Shown here piece by piece: positions 39,358 to 50,330 of a stretch of 64,000 bases of DNA. Within the stretch, counting starts at the first letter, position 1. Each line of letters opens with the position of its first letter. A program made the translations under genes and the position numbers. A model generated the notes under the pieces. The model did not search any database. It was not told where the DNA came from and was given only the letters and a program-made list of their open reading frames with translations. Origin of the DNA: Schizophyllum amplum (taxonomy: Eukaryota > Basidiomycota > Agaricomycetes > Agaricales > Schizophyllaceae); NCBI GenBank assembly GCA_007026445.1, contig VDMD01000103.1, positions 18,493-82,492 of the forward strand. The letters run 5' to 3'.

Positions 39358-39703
39358 GAATCAGATGAGCTGTCCATAAAAGCACTCATTATTTGGGATA
39401 ATCATAAGGAAGTGTAATCATCGTCTTGCACTGGCAGGCTGAGGCTGGGCTGGGTAAGGCTTGGGCAAGGCCGCTGATCAAGCGGCAACCTCCGAGGTAA
39501 CTGCTGTGACACAAATGATACGTTGTTTGACTCCATCTCCGGCACCGAAACAAACACTGCCGAGGTTGTGCTGTCTGAAAGCGCTCTGAAATCATGTCGA
39601 ATGCGGCTCCGTCAGGTCGACCTAACTCTGTCCCGAACCGCCAACATATAAAGGAGCGAGGGCCGAACGCCGTTGAACATTTCTGCACCTCACATCCGCG
39701 ACC
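39358..39703 (+). promoter_or_regulatory. DOX-B promoter region
   Basis: TATA box TATAAAGG at 39647-39654, 50 bases before the ATG. Palindrome AGGTCGACCT at 39614-39623. Both, together with CCGCCAAC just before the TATA box, recur in the same order in the DOX-D promoter. Confidence 0.65.
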
Positions 39704-41277
39704 ATGTCTACTCCCGACGATCATTCTTACTCTACCCATCGTTCGAAACGTACTGACGATACTGGCTCTGCCGCGCCCGTCAGCGAAGAAGATACGAGAT
39801 TCCGCTCGGACATCCTGATGGACGACGGGGCGAGCGATCCGGGATCTGTGCATTCGAGCGACAGTCTTCAAGGCAAAATTTACATGCTTCGCTCCAGTAT
39901 CGTCTACCGCATACCCTACGTACACGGGACCCTTCCTATCGGGCCTAACGAGGAAATTAAACTTTTCTATGGCGAGCAGGATAACGCGCAGTGAGTACCC
40001 ATTCTGTCTTGCGTTGCTACTTTCCTCATCTGAACGGAAAACGTTGCAGCTGCATTGACCTCGCCCGGCCGACCGAGGAGCGGCTGAACCGCCTGGAGGA
40101 AGCTTGCCAGCCTGCCACATTTGGGCGCGATCAGAAAGATGTTCTGGACGAGACATACCGCAAGGCCGGCAAGATGGACCTCAGTCATTTCAGCACCAAT
40201 TTCGACCCCTCGCACGCAGGTATTCTGAAGCTCGTGCAGGACGAGCTGCTGCAAAACGGGCATGACAAACTTACCATGGAATTGTACAAGTTGAACCTTT
40301 ACGGTGCGTGTCGAGCTCCCAGCGAGCGCCTGCTTGCTTTGTTTCTGATCTAGGGCTCAGGGAAGGGCTCTTTTTTCAAACCGCACAAGGACACCCCGCG
40401 CGGCGACAAGTCTTTCGGCACGCTTGTCATGGTTTTCCCCGCCCCTCACGAAGGCGGGCGTTTCGTTCTCAGCAAGGCTGGCGACGAGTGGTCCGTCGAC
40501 GCCGCGTCGGAGATCTTCGACTCCGATGGTGCGCCTCGCATTGTCTACATCGCCTTTTACGGAGATGTCATGCATGAGGTCCGCGAAGTAACCTCCGGCC
40601 ACCGCGTGACTCTCACTTGGAACATCTACACCGACTGTGAAGACGAGACCCTGCCGCTTCCGCGGGAGGTGCTCGACTACGATGGGGTCCCGAAGGACGC
40701 GCTTGCCGCGCTCCTGGCGGACGAGCGGCTGTTGCCCGAGGGCGGCTACCTGGCCTTTGGCCTGCGCTACGACTACCCGCTGAGCGATCTAACCTATATG
40801 TCCAACCACGGCTTGAAAGGAGGCGATGCGATGATCGTGCGGGCGTGCGAAGCCCTGGGCGTCCAAGTGTCGAAGTACGTGCTGTATGGTGCGGACAGCC
40901 ATGACGATCTGGAAAGGATGTTCGCGGCCCGCAAGGACGTCTACTTCATGTCCAGCAAGCGCATCGACACGTCTTCAGGCCCGGCGTGGAACGATGTGTC
41001 CGAGCACCTTGATTATCACTCAGGTATTGTTATACGCGACGTTGGGAGCGAGCCGCTTGCAGATCACCTTTCGGTTGAGACCGTTTGGGTTACGCCCTAC
41101 ACTTATAGGAACAGGGTCAAGGATACATTCAGTGCGTACTTCGCCCATGTCCCCACGTGTATGCGGCTCAATGCTGACCTCAACTTCTGCGCAGTGGCAT
41201 ACGGCAATGAAGCGTATACGGATACCGTGTACGGGAACTTTGCGCTGCTCATCAAGGTCGACTGTAAGAAGAATTGA
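39704..41277 (+). CDS. 2OG-Fe(II) dioxygenase-like protein DOX-B
   Basis: Exons 39704-39990, 40050-40303, 40361-41131, 41195-41277, about 464 residues. It has the same intron positions and phases as DOX-A and DOX-D, and exon 2 is 254 bases in all three. Motifs: LRSSIVYRIPYVHGTLPIGP, IKLFYGEQDNAH, ATFGRDQKDVLDETYRKAG, FKPHKDTPRG (HxD), EWSVDAASEI, AFYGDVMHEV (distal His), SGHRVTLTWNIY and AYGNEAYTDTVYGNFALL. Very close to DOX-D in protein, introns and promoter, indicating recent duplication. No signal peptide or membrane segment. Confidence 0.86.
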
Positions 41278-41687
41278 ATGCTACGTATGTACTACCTTGA
41301 CTGTGTATACTTTATTTGAATGGCCTCGCTTAATATTCGAGCCCGATTCACGTCCGGAATTGAAGCTGAACGTGCAGCCTGATGTCCAAGCCTGCACCCG
41401 CTGCACAAGCTTGCATGCAGCTGCATGGATTGAGAACGCGACGCGATTCATGACCAATGCCAGGGGGTAACTGCACTTGGCGCATGCAGACGAAGGCGTA
41501 CTGGACAAGACGCATTGTGGCAGGAAGACGCACTGGACGCGCAAGCGGCAGAGACACGGGGCTACAGAACTCACATTTCAATAGTAGGTCCTTCACGATC
41601 TATGGCTTGGAAGTCGTGACAAGTGTGCGAGCAGAGGATATGTCTATCAAAATCGATATTCCGTACGGCTGACGACGATTGACGCGC
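41278..41687. other. Convergent intergenic
   Basis: About 410 bases between DOX-B (plus) and the uL5m gene (minus). No gene seen. Confidence 0.5.
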
Positions 41688-42638
41688 TCAGCGACGCGAG
41701 AAAGGTATTTGCAACCCCGACATGAGCGACCTGGCCAGATTCGACGCTCCGACCCCCTGCGCGCTGGTGACGAAGTGGATGTGCATGCCGTACGGCTTCG
41801 GGTATGCGTCCAGGTTGACCTCGAGCTGAGGGAAGTAACCGAACGCCTCGGGCGGCAGGCCGAAGGACACCGCGCCAGACGTCATGCTGGGGGTGTAGGG
41901 GCTGGAGGACGCCGTGGGCAGCTTGATGCCGCCGAACTCGCGCATGCGCGGAAGCACGAACTCAGTGAGCGTAGAGAGGAAGCTGTACATTTCCTGGCCG
42001 CGCATGTCGACGCGCGCGCCACAGGGGATGCCCTTGCGAATCCAGCCGCCGACGCTCTTCTTGCCGCGGATAATCTGCACGCCCTCGCTGGTGCGGTAGC
42101 CGCCCCCGCGCTCCGTCTCGCCCGAGAGCGCGCGGAGGGCCATGATCGGGCCGAGGAGGTTCGAGCGGTTGGTGATGGCCTCCTTGGTGAAGATTTGGAG
42201 CGAGATCTTCTCGAGCCGAATGACGTTCTCCGGCGCGGAGGGGGGCATGGGCTTCTTGTACTGGTGCGTGACGCCGCCGACGGGCGGGTTCGCGCGGTAC
42301 TTGACGTACGGGTCGTCTGGGTCGAAGCGCGTGCGGATGGCGCGCGGAGGGGGGCGCGGGAGGGGCTCGTGAAAGTAGGACATGTACATGAGGTCCTCCT
42401 GGAGCGTGGTGTGGTAGTGGTCGAGCATGCGGTCCTGGTGCCATTCGCGGACGAGGAGCTGCTTGACGTGCGGGATGGGGAGGCGGGTCTGGGGGTGCCG
42501 GCGTATGCGGATTTTCTGCTCGGGCATGTTGCTGAAGGCTATGCTGGTGACGCTGGGCGCGTCTCTCCGCCGCCTGAAGGTCTTTGTCGCCGTCTTGGAC
42601 GGCACCGGGACACTGCGCAGGACTGGCAAGCGCGGCAT
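41688..42638 (-). CDS. MRPL7: Mitochondrial large-subunit ribosomal protein uL5m
   Basis: Uninterrupted 316-residue frame, the only intron-free gene of this size in the window. The N-terminus is basic and Arg/Ser-rich (VPVPSKTATKTFRRRRD), as expected of a mitochondrial targeting sequence. uL5 landmarks: ENVIRLEKISLQIFTKEAIT, LLGPIMALRALSGE, GVQIIRGKKSVGGWIRKGIP, CGARVDMRGQEMYSFLSTLTEFVLPRMREFGG, and the C-terminal FPQLEVNLDAYPKPYGMHI. It contributes to the central protuberance of the mitoribosome. It is divergent from the CaaX protein gene at 43120. Confidence 0.9.
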   Translation of the reverse strand: MPRLPVLRSVPVPSKTATKTFRRRRDAPSVTSIAFSNMPEQKIRIRRHPQTRLPIPHVKQLLVREWHQDRMLDHYHTTLQEDLMYMSYFHEPLPRPPPRAIRTRFDPDDPYVKYRANPPVGGVTHQYKKPMPPSAPENVIRLEKISLQIFTKEAITNRSNLLGPIMALRALSGETERGGGYRTSEGVQIIRGKKSVGGWIRKGIPCGARVDMRGQEMYSFLSTLTEFVLPRMREFGGIKLPTASSSPYTPSMTSGAVSFGLPPEAFGYFPQLEVNLDAYPKPYGMHIHFVTSAQGVGASNLARSLMSGLQIPFSRR

Positions 42639-43119
42639 GGCTAGCTAGAAACTATGAGTACACTGCTCAAGTAATGAGCAATAGCACGCACCGATGGCTA
42701 TTAGAGTGGGTTATAATAAATGTGCCCTCGCGGTCCGTGAAGAAGACGGAACATAAAGAACAAATAAAGACGAAAAAGGGCCGAATGTTGTTGACATGTA
42801 TTTGCATACTCTTCGTCGCGCGCGTCTTGGAAATTCCAACAGAACACGAACTTTGACGGTGGCCGGACGGCGACCGGCGGACCGCTCTTCTTATCTTCTA
42901 CCTAAGCCTTCACAAAGGCGGTGTATGCGCCGCACTCGCGGCCCTTACCTTACTCATCCTCGACCGCCACAAGCGACGGCGGCAGAGTGGTCTTTAACGG
43001 CAGCCGTCTCGCTGCTTTCACAACAAATATTTCCCCTTCCTCATCCCACTCCCCATTCTTCTAAAGCTCTACAGCCTGCAGCGGCACAGGCCAGCAGCAT
43101 TACCTTGTACTGAACGACG
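42639..43119. other. Divergent intergenic between MRPL7 and the CaaX protein gene
   Basis: About 480 bases that must hold both promoters. A TC-rich stretch lies near 43020-43060. No clear TATA box. Confidence 0.5.
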
Positions 43120-45391
43120 ATGGCGCTCACCCAGACCGCGACGCACGCCGGGCCGTCATGGGACGAGGAGGTGGTGCCTGCACTCCGAAAGCGTGCGTAT
43201 CATGTTCTCATTGTTTAGATGAAGACTGACGCTTGACGCTTATCCTTAACAGGCCTTCAAAGCGAAAGCCGTTCCCTTGCTCGCCGGATCTCTGCCGTCT
43301 CCGTATCATCAGCGGACGAGTACCCGAGCCCGACGCTCTCCACGTCCACCGCACGTCAGGACCAGCAGTCCCGCCCCAGCATCCAGTCCCGCACGTCTTC
43401 TGATCACAGCAGGACGTACACCAAGGGTCGCACAGCGCCAGCCATGGACCACCACACGGCATCATCGTCCTCATCAGACCACAGTCGCTCCCGAACGTAC
43501 TCGCAGCCACGACGGCCAGGCGCACGCACCCCAAGCCCGCACATGTCCAACTACCGCCCAGCCACCGCCGCCACCAAGTCCTCCATCGCTCTGGCCAACA
43601 CCTCGCCTAAACCGACTCGTATACCCATGCGCGCCCGCGCAAGCAGCACAGTGACACGCAGCCCGAGTGCCGCGCCATACGCAGACGCCCTGCCCTCCAT
43701 CCACCAGGAGCAGCGCTACCCGCCGTCTCCGCAGGCGCACCTTCTCCGCGAACCGCCGCCCTTCAACCCCGCAAGCTCCACCTCGTCGATCGGCCACCCC
43801 GAGACCCCACCAGGCCAGCGGCATCATCCCTATCTGCCGGACGAGCCGCCCCCGCGCGCGTCCACAGAGTCCGAGGAGCGCCCGTACGAGCACTGGTACC
43901 GCGGCGACGTCTCGCGCAACGGCGGCGTCGGCGAGCTAAAGGTCGGCCGCCGCCAGGAGATGCTCGACATCGCCAACTACGGCCACGCCATGCGCATGAA
44001 GGAGGACGAGCGCCAGCGCCGGCTGGCCGCGCTCGATGACTCGCGCTCCGGCAGCGTCGTCGGCTTCGTCGGCGAGCGTGACCGCGGCAGCATCTACATC
44101 GACGACGACGATCGGTATGAGCAGGAGAACGGCGTGCTCGAGGAGCACCCCCTCACGGACATGGACGACCAGGAGGCGACGGAGGACGACCGGGAGGTCA
44201 CGGAGGACGACCGGGAGGTCACGGAGGAGGACGTCGACGACGATGATGACCACACTACCGTGCAGCACTACGGTCACGCGCCAGCTGACATATCGACCGC
44301 GTCCGCACCCGGGCGATTCAGCCGCTCCGAGGACAGGAGCGAAACACCGACACGCACGCCCACGCCATCGCAAGGGCGCGCGTTGAATGGGTCTGCCTCG
44401 CGGAAGAGCCCCGCACCGACGAAAACGCCCACTCCGCGAGCGAATGGCAAGAGCCCGAGCGCTCCTGCGAAGAGTGCACCTGCGAAGAGTGCGTCTGCAA
44501 CGAAGAGTGCTCCCGCGAAGAGCCCAAGCGCCTCCGCGAAGAGCCCGAGCGCCTCCGCAAAGAGTCACCCCACGCCCTCCCGCATAGCCCAGAAGCCGCG
44601 CGCGGGCAGCGAGCCGCCCCAGTCTAGCACGCCGAAGCCGCAAAAGACGGTCAAGTCCGCGTCCGCGGCAAGTCGGCGGGGCCCTCCGCCGTCGGTGACG
44701 AAGCGAGGCCCACCGCCGTCAGCGACGAAGCGCAAGCAGAAGGCACCGACGTCGAGGAGGGAGAAGGAAGAGGACCGGCGGAGCATTGCGCACTACCCGT
44801 CCATCAGCGCGGATGAAGACGCGATACCGGTGTGGACGCAGCCCAAGAAGGCGGGGAATTGGGATGAGGTGAATTTTGCGTGGTCAATTGGCGTGTCAAC
44901 GTTGCTGATTTCGCCCGCAGGTTGTTCTCCCAGCCGTGGCGCGCAAGAAGGGTCTCAACGAGCACTACGAGCAGGCCGACGGGAGCCCCAAGCCCGTGCA
45001 GACGCGAACAGAGCCGGCACCCGCACCCGGAACCTTTGGCTTCGACCACACGAAGTACAGGCCGCCGCGTGACGGGGAGGAAATACCAATGGATGAATTT
45101 GGGAGACCTATACAGCAGGAGGACGAGCAGCGGAGACCGTCGCGCGACAGCCGGCGCAGTCGCCACGCACCGTCGGACGAGCAGCCGCGGAAGCAGTACT
45201 GGAACGCGCACGACGAGACCCAGTTACCTGTGCGACCGCCACAACCCCCGAGTCCGGCGCCATTTGCGCACTACATGGAAGAGCCATCGGATGAGCGGCT
45301 TCCACCGCTGGCGCCGCCATTGGAGAAGCCCCAGCAACGGGTGGAGGACGACGATGGCGGGTCGGGCTGCTGCAAGTGTGTAGTCATGTGA
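43120..45391 (+). CDS. Disordered protein ending in a CaaX prenylation motif
   Basis: Exons 43120-43192, 43253-44868, 44921-45391, about 719 residues. No globular family recognised. Most of the chain is Ser/Pro/Arg-rich. A short conserved-looking island reads PYEHWYRGDVSRN and GRRQEMLDIANYGHAMRMKEDERQRRL. It is followed by an acidic stretch with a perfect 21-base tandem repeat (44179-44220, TEDDREV twice), then Lys/Ser/Pro/Ala repeats such as KSAPAKSAS (44456-44570). The final residues CCKCVVM carry a CaaX box (CVVM), with extra cysteines suitable for palmitoylation. X = Met favours farnesylation. The protein is therefore inferred to be tethered to the inner face of a membrane. The late exon contains FGFDHTKYRPPRDGEEIPMD. 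It could be a polarity or septum scaffold, but function is unknown. Confidence 0.75.
44179..44220 (+). repeat. Two perfect 21-base tandem repeats
   Basis: Unit ACGGAGGACGACCGGGAGGTC (one base over two full decades, so read 44179-44199) repeats exactly at 44200-44220 within the acidic region of the CaaX protein. Confidence 0.85.
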
Positions 45392-46058
45392 CCGCATGTC
45401 GAACATGTCACGTGGCTTGTTTGCTGGCTTCATCTCTGCTTCTCCGTGCGTGTACTATGACGCCTCTCCCGTGTCCTGCTGCATCTTCTGTGACATGCCC
45501 GCATATCATGTTGTTGTCCCTAGTATTCCCTCCTCTGCCCTCTTTCCTTCCACGTTTTCGAATCTGAAGTGGGGACGCTCGCTGCCTGCTCTTTCCGCAC
45601 AACTCATGCTTACCCGACACATTGCCGGCTGTCCCTCCGCTGCTCGCCGCACTGTTTACACTCCTGCGGCTTATGAATCGCACGCACTGGATCAGATCTC
45701 ACCGTTTGTTTATGCCCCTCCTCCCCGCCCTTCGCTCCGCCTCTCCTGCACCTTTGCCTCCGCTGCCTCTCCCCCTTCTCCCCGCATGGGTTCTCGGCTT
45801 CTGGTCGGTTTTGCGGTCGCGCATTTGTACTCTACTGCATTTTTGGCGTCCGTACATAGTAAGGAGATGCTCGCGTCTGCTTTTCGCAGGGCTCACACAC
45901 GCTCGTTTTAGGCACACCTGGTTGTTATTAGCTACCCTACTTTATAATATACTAGTTAAGCGGATGAGACGTGTGGGTGTGAGGCGCGCGTGCGAGCAGC
46001 GCTCGACTGGAAGACGCGGGCGGGATCTGGAGAGCAAGGGACACCCTTGAAGGATATC
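45392..46058. other. Convergent intergenic
   Basis: About 670 bases between the CaaX protein gene (plus) and DOX-C (minus). Pyrimidine-rich around 45710-45790. No gene seen. Confidence 0.5.
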
Positions 46059-47619
46059 CTACGGGGAAGTAAGGGGCTCCTGCTTCGAGCGGTCGATGAT
46101 GGCGAAAATCGCAAGGGTGCCGTATATGGTCTCCATGGATGCTTCGTTGTCATAAGCCACTGTCGAGTTGACCATTGGCAGACGCAACCCGCAGATACTG
46201 TGTGTGACACATACCGTAGTCTCCCTCAGCAGGATTCGTCCCGTTGTCGTGCGCCGTGACCCAAACGACCTCCTTGCTTCTGTATTTGTACTCGTCATCG
46301 TCACTGTCGGCTTCGAGGTCCCGCTGCACGGGCTCGCTTCCTGCGTCGCGAATGATCTCGTCGGAAGATTCGAAGAACTCCGATAGGCTCTCTACTGCAA
46401 GCTTCTCGCGGTCAATAACGTATCGGGCAGCATAGAAAACATCGTCTCGGTCATCGAAGTCGTAGGAAAGATCGGGGTTTTGGCTACCGTACAGCACGCG
46501 CACGGTGACCTCCAGTCCGAGAGCCTCACAGGCATAGCATCTCCGCCCTTGAGGCTCCTGGAGAGGAGCCGCAGGTCTGCGTGGTCATCCACCGGGTATT
46601 GGTATCGAAGGCCAAAGCCAAGATAGCCGCCCTTCGGGAGAAGCCCCTCGTCAGCGAGAAGGTCGGCAAGGGCGTCCTTCGCCGCTGCATCGTGCGCGAG
46701 TAGGGTTGGAGGTAAAGGAAGGGAGGACGGTAAGAAGTCGTCGGTGTAGATGTTCCAAGTGAGGGTGACACGATGGCCAGAGGTCACCGTGCATACCTCG
46801 TGCGTAACGTCGCCGTAAAAGGCCACGTAAACAGCGTGGGGTTGGTCGTCCTTCAGAATCTGCGAGGCAGCGTCAACGGTCCACTCGTCCTTGCTACTAC
46901 TAAGGACGAGTTGACCGCCTTCGTGGAGCGCGGGGAAGACCATGACGAGCGTTCCAAATGAGCGTTTTCCGCGCGGTGTGTCCTTGTGCGGCTTGAAGAA
47001 GGAGCCCCTGCCTATGTGTTCTAGCCTCAGTACTGGCTCGTGGAAATGGGCGACAACACGCACCATACACATTCAGTTTGTACAAGTCGTATACCAGCCT
47101 GACGTCGTGCGCCTCCAGCAGCTCGTCGCGGACAAGGCCCAGTAGGTGGTTCGGGGGAGTAAATTGGTGCTAAAGTTGCGAATATCCATCTTGCCAGCCG
47201 TGCGATAAGTCTCATCCAGAACGTCTTGCTGGTTGCGGCCAAATGTGGCGGGATCGCACGCCTCCTCCAGATGGCAGAGCTGTTCCTCGGTCGGGTGTGC
47301 GAGATCGATACAACTGTGTATAGCGTTGGCTACGTTGCGTATCCGGAGCAAAAAGAGCTGCTCACTGCGCATCGCCCGGCTTGCCGTAGAAGACTTTGAT
47401 CTCCTCATCGGATTCAATGGACAGCGTTCCGTGTACAAAGGGCATGCGGTATTCGATAGTAGAGCACAGAGCTTCGCTCTTTTCTTTGAGACTGCTGGTC
47501 GAGTGAGCAGATCCGATGCTTGCGTTGTCGTTCGTTGAGCCATCGGGTCCCGAGACGTCGCCGGCAACGGTCTCCAAACCGTCACTTGGAGGATGCATGT
47601 TGTCGTCAGGCAAAGACAT
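46059..47619 (-). pseudogene. Broken DOX paralogue, DOX-C
   Basis: Same exon plan as its paralogues: 47366-47619, 47064-47313, a third exon starting near 47010, and a last exon ending at the stop 46059-46061. Two lesions break it. In exon 2 the frame slips by one base right after FSTNF (near 47160): exon 2 is 250 bases against 254 in the other three copies, and GLVRDELLEAHDVRL is only readable in another frame. In exon 3, after LKGGDAM (near 46532), about 10 bases are missing compared with DOX-A (MIQRACEALG), and the frame shifts again before ACEALGLEVTVRVLYG. Elsewhere the core is preserved, including FKPHKDTPRG, FYGDVTHEV and SGHRVTLTWNIY, so decay looks recent. Confidence 0.8.
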
Positions 47620-48172
47620 GGATGATGGGCGTGGTAGTTCGGTACAGGGAAGCCCGAAGATCGAAACACCTCCCAGAGTATATGGAGTCAGCAGGTACTT
47701 AGGGACGAGTCATCTGTTCCAAAGGATCCCGCTCATGATGCATGATGCACGAGGTGAGCATGCGGCTTCAGCAAGGCTTCAGGCGTATGTCCGCACCACG
47801 AATTCAACAATCGCATTTCGTGAACGAGACGCGTTTCTACGCGTTTTCCCATGTCGAGCACGCGACGAAGGACGCATATATGCTATACATGCAGCTTTTC
47901 TGCTTTCGTGGAGGTCTCTTGAACATGTCCGAGCGCGTCGACGAGAGCAGCGTCGAGTCCGGCAACGACCGCAGCGAGCGCAACAATCAGTAACCGCGGG
48001 CAACGGGTCTCGCAGGGGTCTCGACGACGGTGTTGGGCGCAAGCCGAGAGTGGAATTGATTCCAATTCACCCGAACAGGGCCTTTGTCGCGTGGGTTATG
48101 TAAGTCGACCGTCCATAAATTGTGGATTGTGTAGTACATGTACGTAACCAGACCTAACCCCTCACCAAGCCT
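47620..48172. other. Intergenic between DOX-C and DOX-D
   Basis: About 550 bases. Contains DOX-C upstream sequence and the DOX-D 3' end. The palindrome plus TATA block of DOX-B and DOX-D is not seen upstream of DOX-C. Confidence 0.5.
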
Positions 48173-49748
48173 TCATTTCTTCTTGCGGCCGACCTTGATG
48201 AGCAGCGCGAAGTTTGCGTATACAGTGTCTGCATAAGCTTCGTTGCCATATGCCACTGAGAAAGACCAAGGTCAATATAAAGTGTATATCTGTAGAAGGT
48301 GTGATCCCTCCGATGGGTCGAAGTACGCACTGAATGTATCCTCGACGCGGTTAAGGAAAGTGTACGATGGCGTGACCCAAATCGCCTCGTCCGCTTCGTA
48401 TTCCTTCAGCGGCTCACTCCCTGCATCACGGATAACATCTGGCCCGTAGCCGAAATGCTCGGACAGATGGTCCAACTGGCCTGACTTTGTGTTGATGCGG
48501 CTGCTAGACATGAAGTAGGCGTCGCTGCGGGCCCCAAGGACGTCTCTGAGATCGCTATGGCTGGCCGCACCGTACAACACGCGCATCGACACCTCGACAC
48601 CAAGGGCCTCACAGGCGCGCATGATCATCGCATCACCACCCTTCAAGTGGCGTGTGGACGCATAGCGCAGGTCGCTCAGTGGGTAGTCGTAGCGCAGGCC
48701 AAAGGCCAGGTAGCCGCCCTCCGGCAACAGCCGTTCGTCCGCCAGCAGCGCGGCAAGCGCCTCCTTCGGGACGGCGTCGTAATCAAGCATGTCCCGCGGA
48801 ATCGGCGGGTCATCTGCGAGGCCCGGCGAGTCGGCGTAGATGTTCCAAGTCAGGGTGACGCGATGGCCGGAGGTCACCTCACAGACCTCGTGCGTGACGT
48901 CGCCGTAAAAGGCGATGTATACAATGCGAGGCGCACCGTCCGAGTCGAAGATCTCCGACGCAGCGTCGACAGACCACTCGTCGCCAGCCTTGCTAAGAAC
49001 GAAACGCCCGCCCTCGTGAGGGGCGGGGAAAACCATGACAAGCGTCCCGAAAGACTTGTCGCCGCGCGGTGTGTCCTTGTGAGGTTTAAAAAAAGAGCCC
49101 TTCCCTGAGCCCAAGATCAGCAGAGCTGAACAAGGCAAGCAGGTGCCCGATACGCACCGTAGACGTTCAATTTGTACAACTCCATGGTGAGTTTGCCGTT
49201 ACCTTTTTGCAGCAGCTCGTCCTGCACGAGCTTCAGGATACCAGCGTGCGAGGGATCGAAATTGGTGCTGAAATGGCTGAGGTCCATCTTGCCGGCCTTG
49301 CGGTATGTTTCGTCCAGAACATCTTTCTGATTGCGCCCGAACGTGGCAGGCTGGCAGGCTTCCTCTAGACGGTTCAGCCGCTCCTTGCTCGGCCGGGCGA
49401 GGTCAATGCAGCTGCAACAGTTTCCATTCAGATGAAGAAAGTAGTAACACGAGACAGAATAAATACTCACTGCGCGTTATCCTGCTCGCCATAGTAGAGC
49501 TTGATCTCCTCGTTGGGCCCGATAGGAAGGGTCCCGTGCACATAGGGTATGCGGTAGATGATACTGGAGCGCAAGGTGGCGATCTTGCCTTGGAGACTGT
49601 CGCTCGGATGCACGAATTCCGAATCGCTCGCCCCGTCGTCGGTCGGGCTGACCGAGCCAGATTCTGCGTCGTCGTCACTGGCAGACGCAGCATCGCCATT
49701 ACGTTCCAAATCATGAATAGAGGGGATAAGCTCGTCGGGATTAGACAT
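48173..49748 (-). CDS. 2OG-Fe(II) dioxygenase-like protein DOX-D
   Basis: Exons complement(49471-49748, 49158-49411, 48331-49104, 48173-48255), about 462 residues. Nearly the same as DOX-B but on the opposite strand: LRSSIIYRIPYVHGTLPIGP, YYGEQDNAH, ATFGRNQKDVLDETYRKAG, FKPHKDTPRG (HxD), AFYGDVTHEV (distal His), SGHRVTLTWNIY, AYGNEAYADTVYANFALL. The acidic N-terminus (SASDDDAESGSVSPTDD) is the most variable part between copies. Splice phases match DOX-A and DOX-B exactly. No targeting signal. Confidence 0.86.
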
Positions 49749-49900
49749 GGTGGCGGATGTGAGATGCAGAAAGATCCAAGGCCGTTCGCTCCTTTATACG
49801 TTGGCGGCTCAGGACGAGTCAGGTCGACCTGACGGTCCCGTTAGGCCCGCATGAGGTTGACATGAGGTTTGAGGGCGTTTTTGGACGTACCGTAAGCACC
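49749..49900 (-). promoter_or_regulatory. DOX-D promoter
   Basis: Minus-strand TATAAAGG at 49791-49798 and a perfect 12-base palindrome CAGGTCGACCTG at 49820-49831. Order, spacing and flanks (GCCGCCAAC before the TATA box, GCTCC/GACCGTCAGG before the palindrome) match the DOX-B promoter at 39600-39660. Confidence 0.7.
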
Positions 49901-50330
49901 AAGTCGGGCTCGCTCAAGGTGCTTGCCTCGGTTCCGGAGATGAAGTTATTGCACGTGCTTGTGACGCTACGCGCAATGCGCATTTTCCGGCACTGGCCGG
50001 TCAACTTCCCGTTTCTACATTTGGACCTTTTCCGACACACTCTGGCCATAAGTAACGTCTCTTCCTGAGCTTCTGAAGTTTCGATCGGGTGAATAGTATA
50101 CAACAATAAATATACTACAAGCGTAACGGCAACCAAAACCCATATACGACATAAGGAGTGAGGCCCTGGTCTTTGACCACACTGCCACTCCTCGTCTTCA
50201 TTCGTTAACTAGTGAAATCATCCCGAGATCGTCCCCCTCCTTCATTCTTCCTTTCATGAGCATCATAAATCCTCTGGTCATGGGGGTTCGTGGGACAGCC
50301 AACCGCGAAGCTGTTTCTTCGACCCTTGTT
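49901..50330. other. Intergenic
   Basis: About 430 bases between DOX-D upstream sequence and the GMC oxidase 3' end. No gene seen. Confidence 0.5.

Noticed and set aside
41679..42644. 321-residue plus-strand frame opposite the uL5m gene
   Set aside because: Shadow of MRPL7. Biased Arg/Glu/Ala composition and no family.
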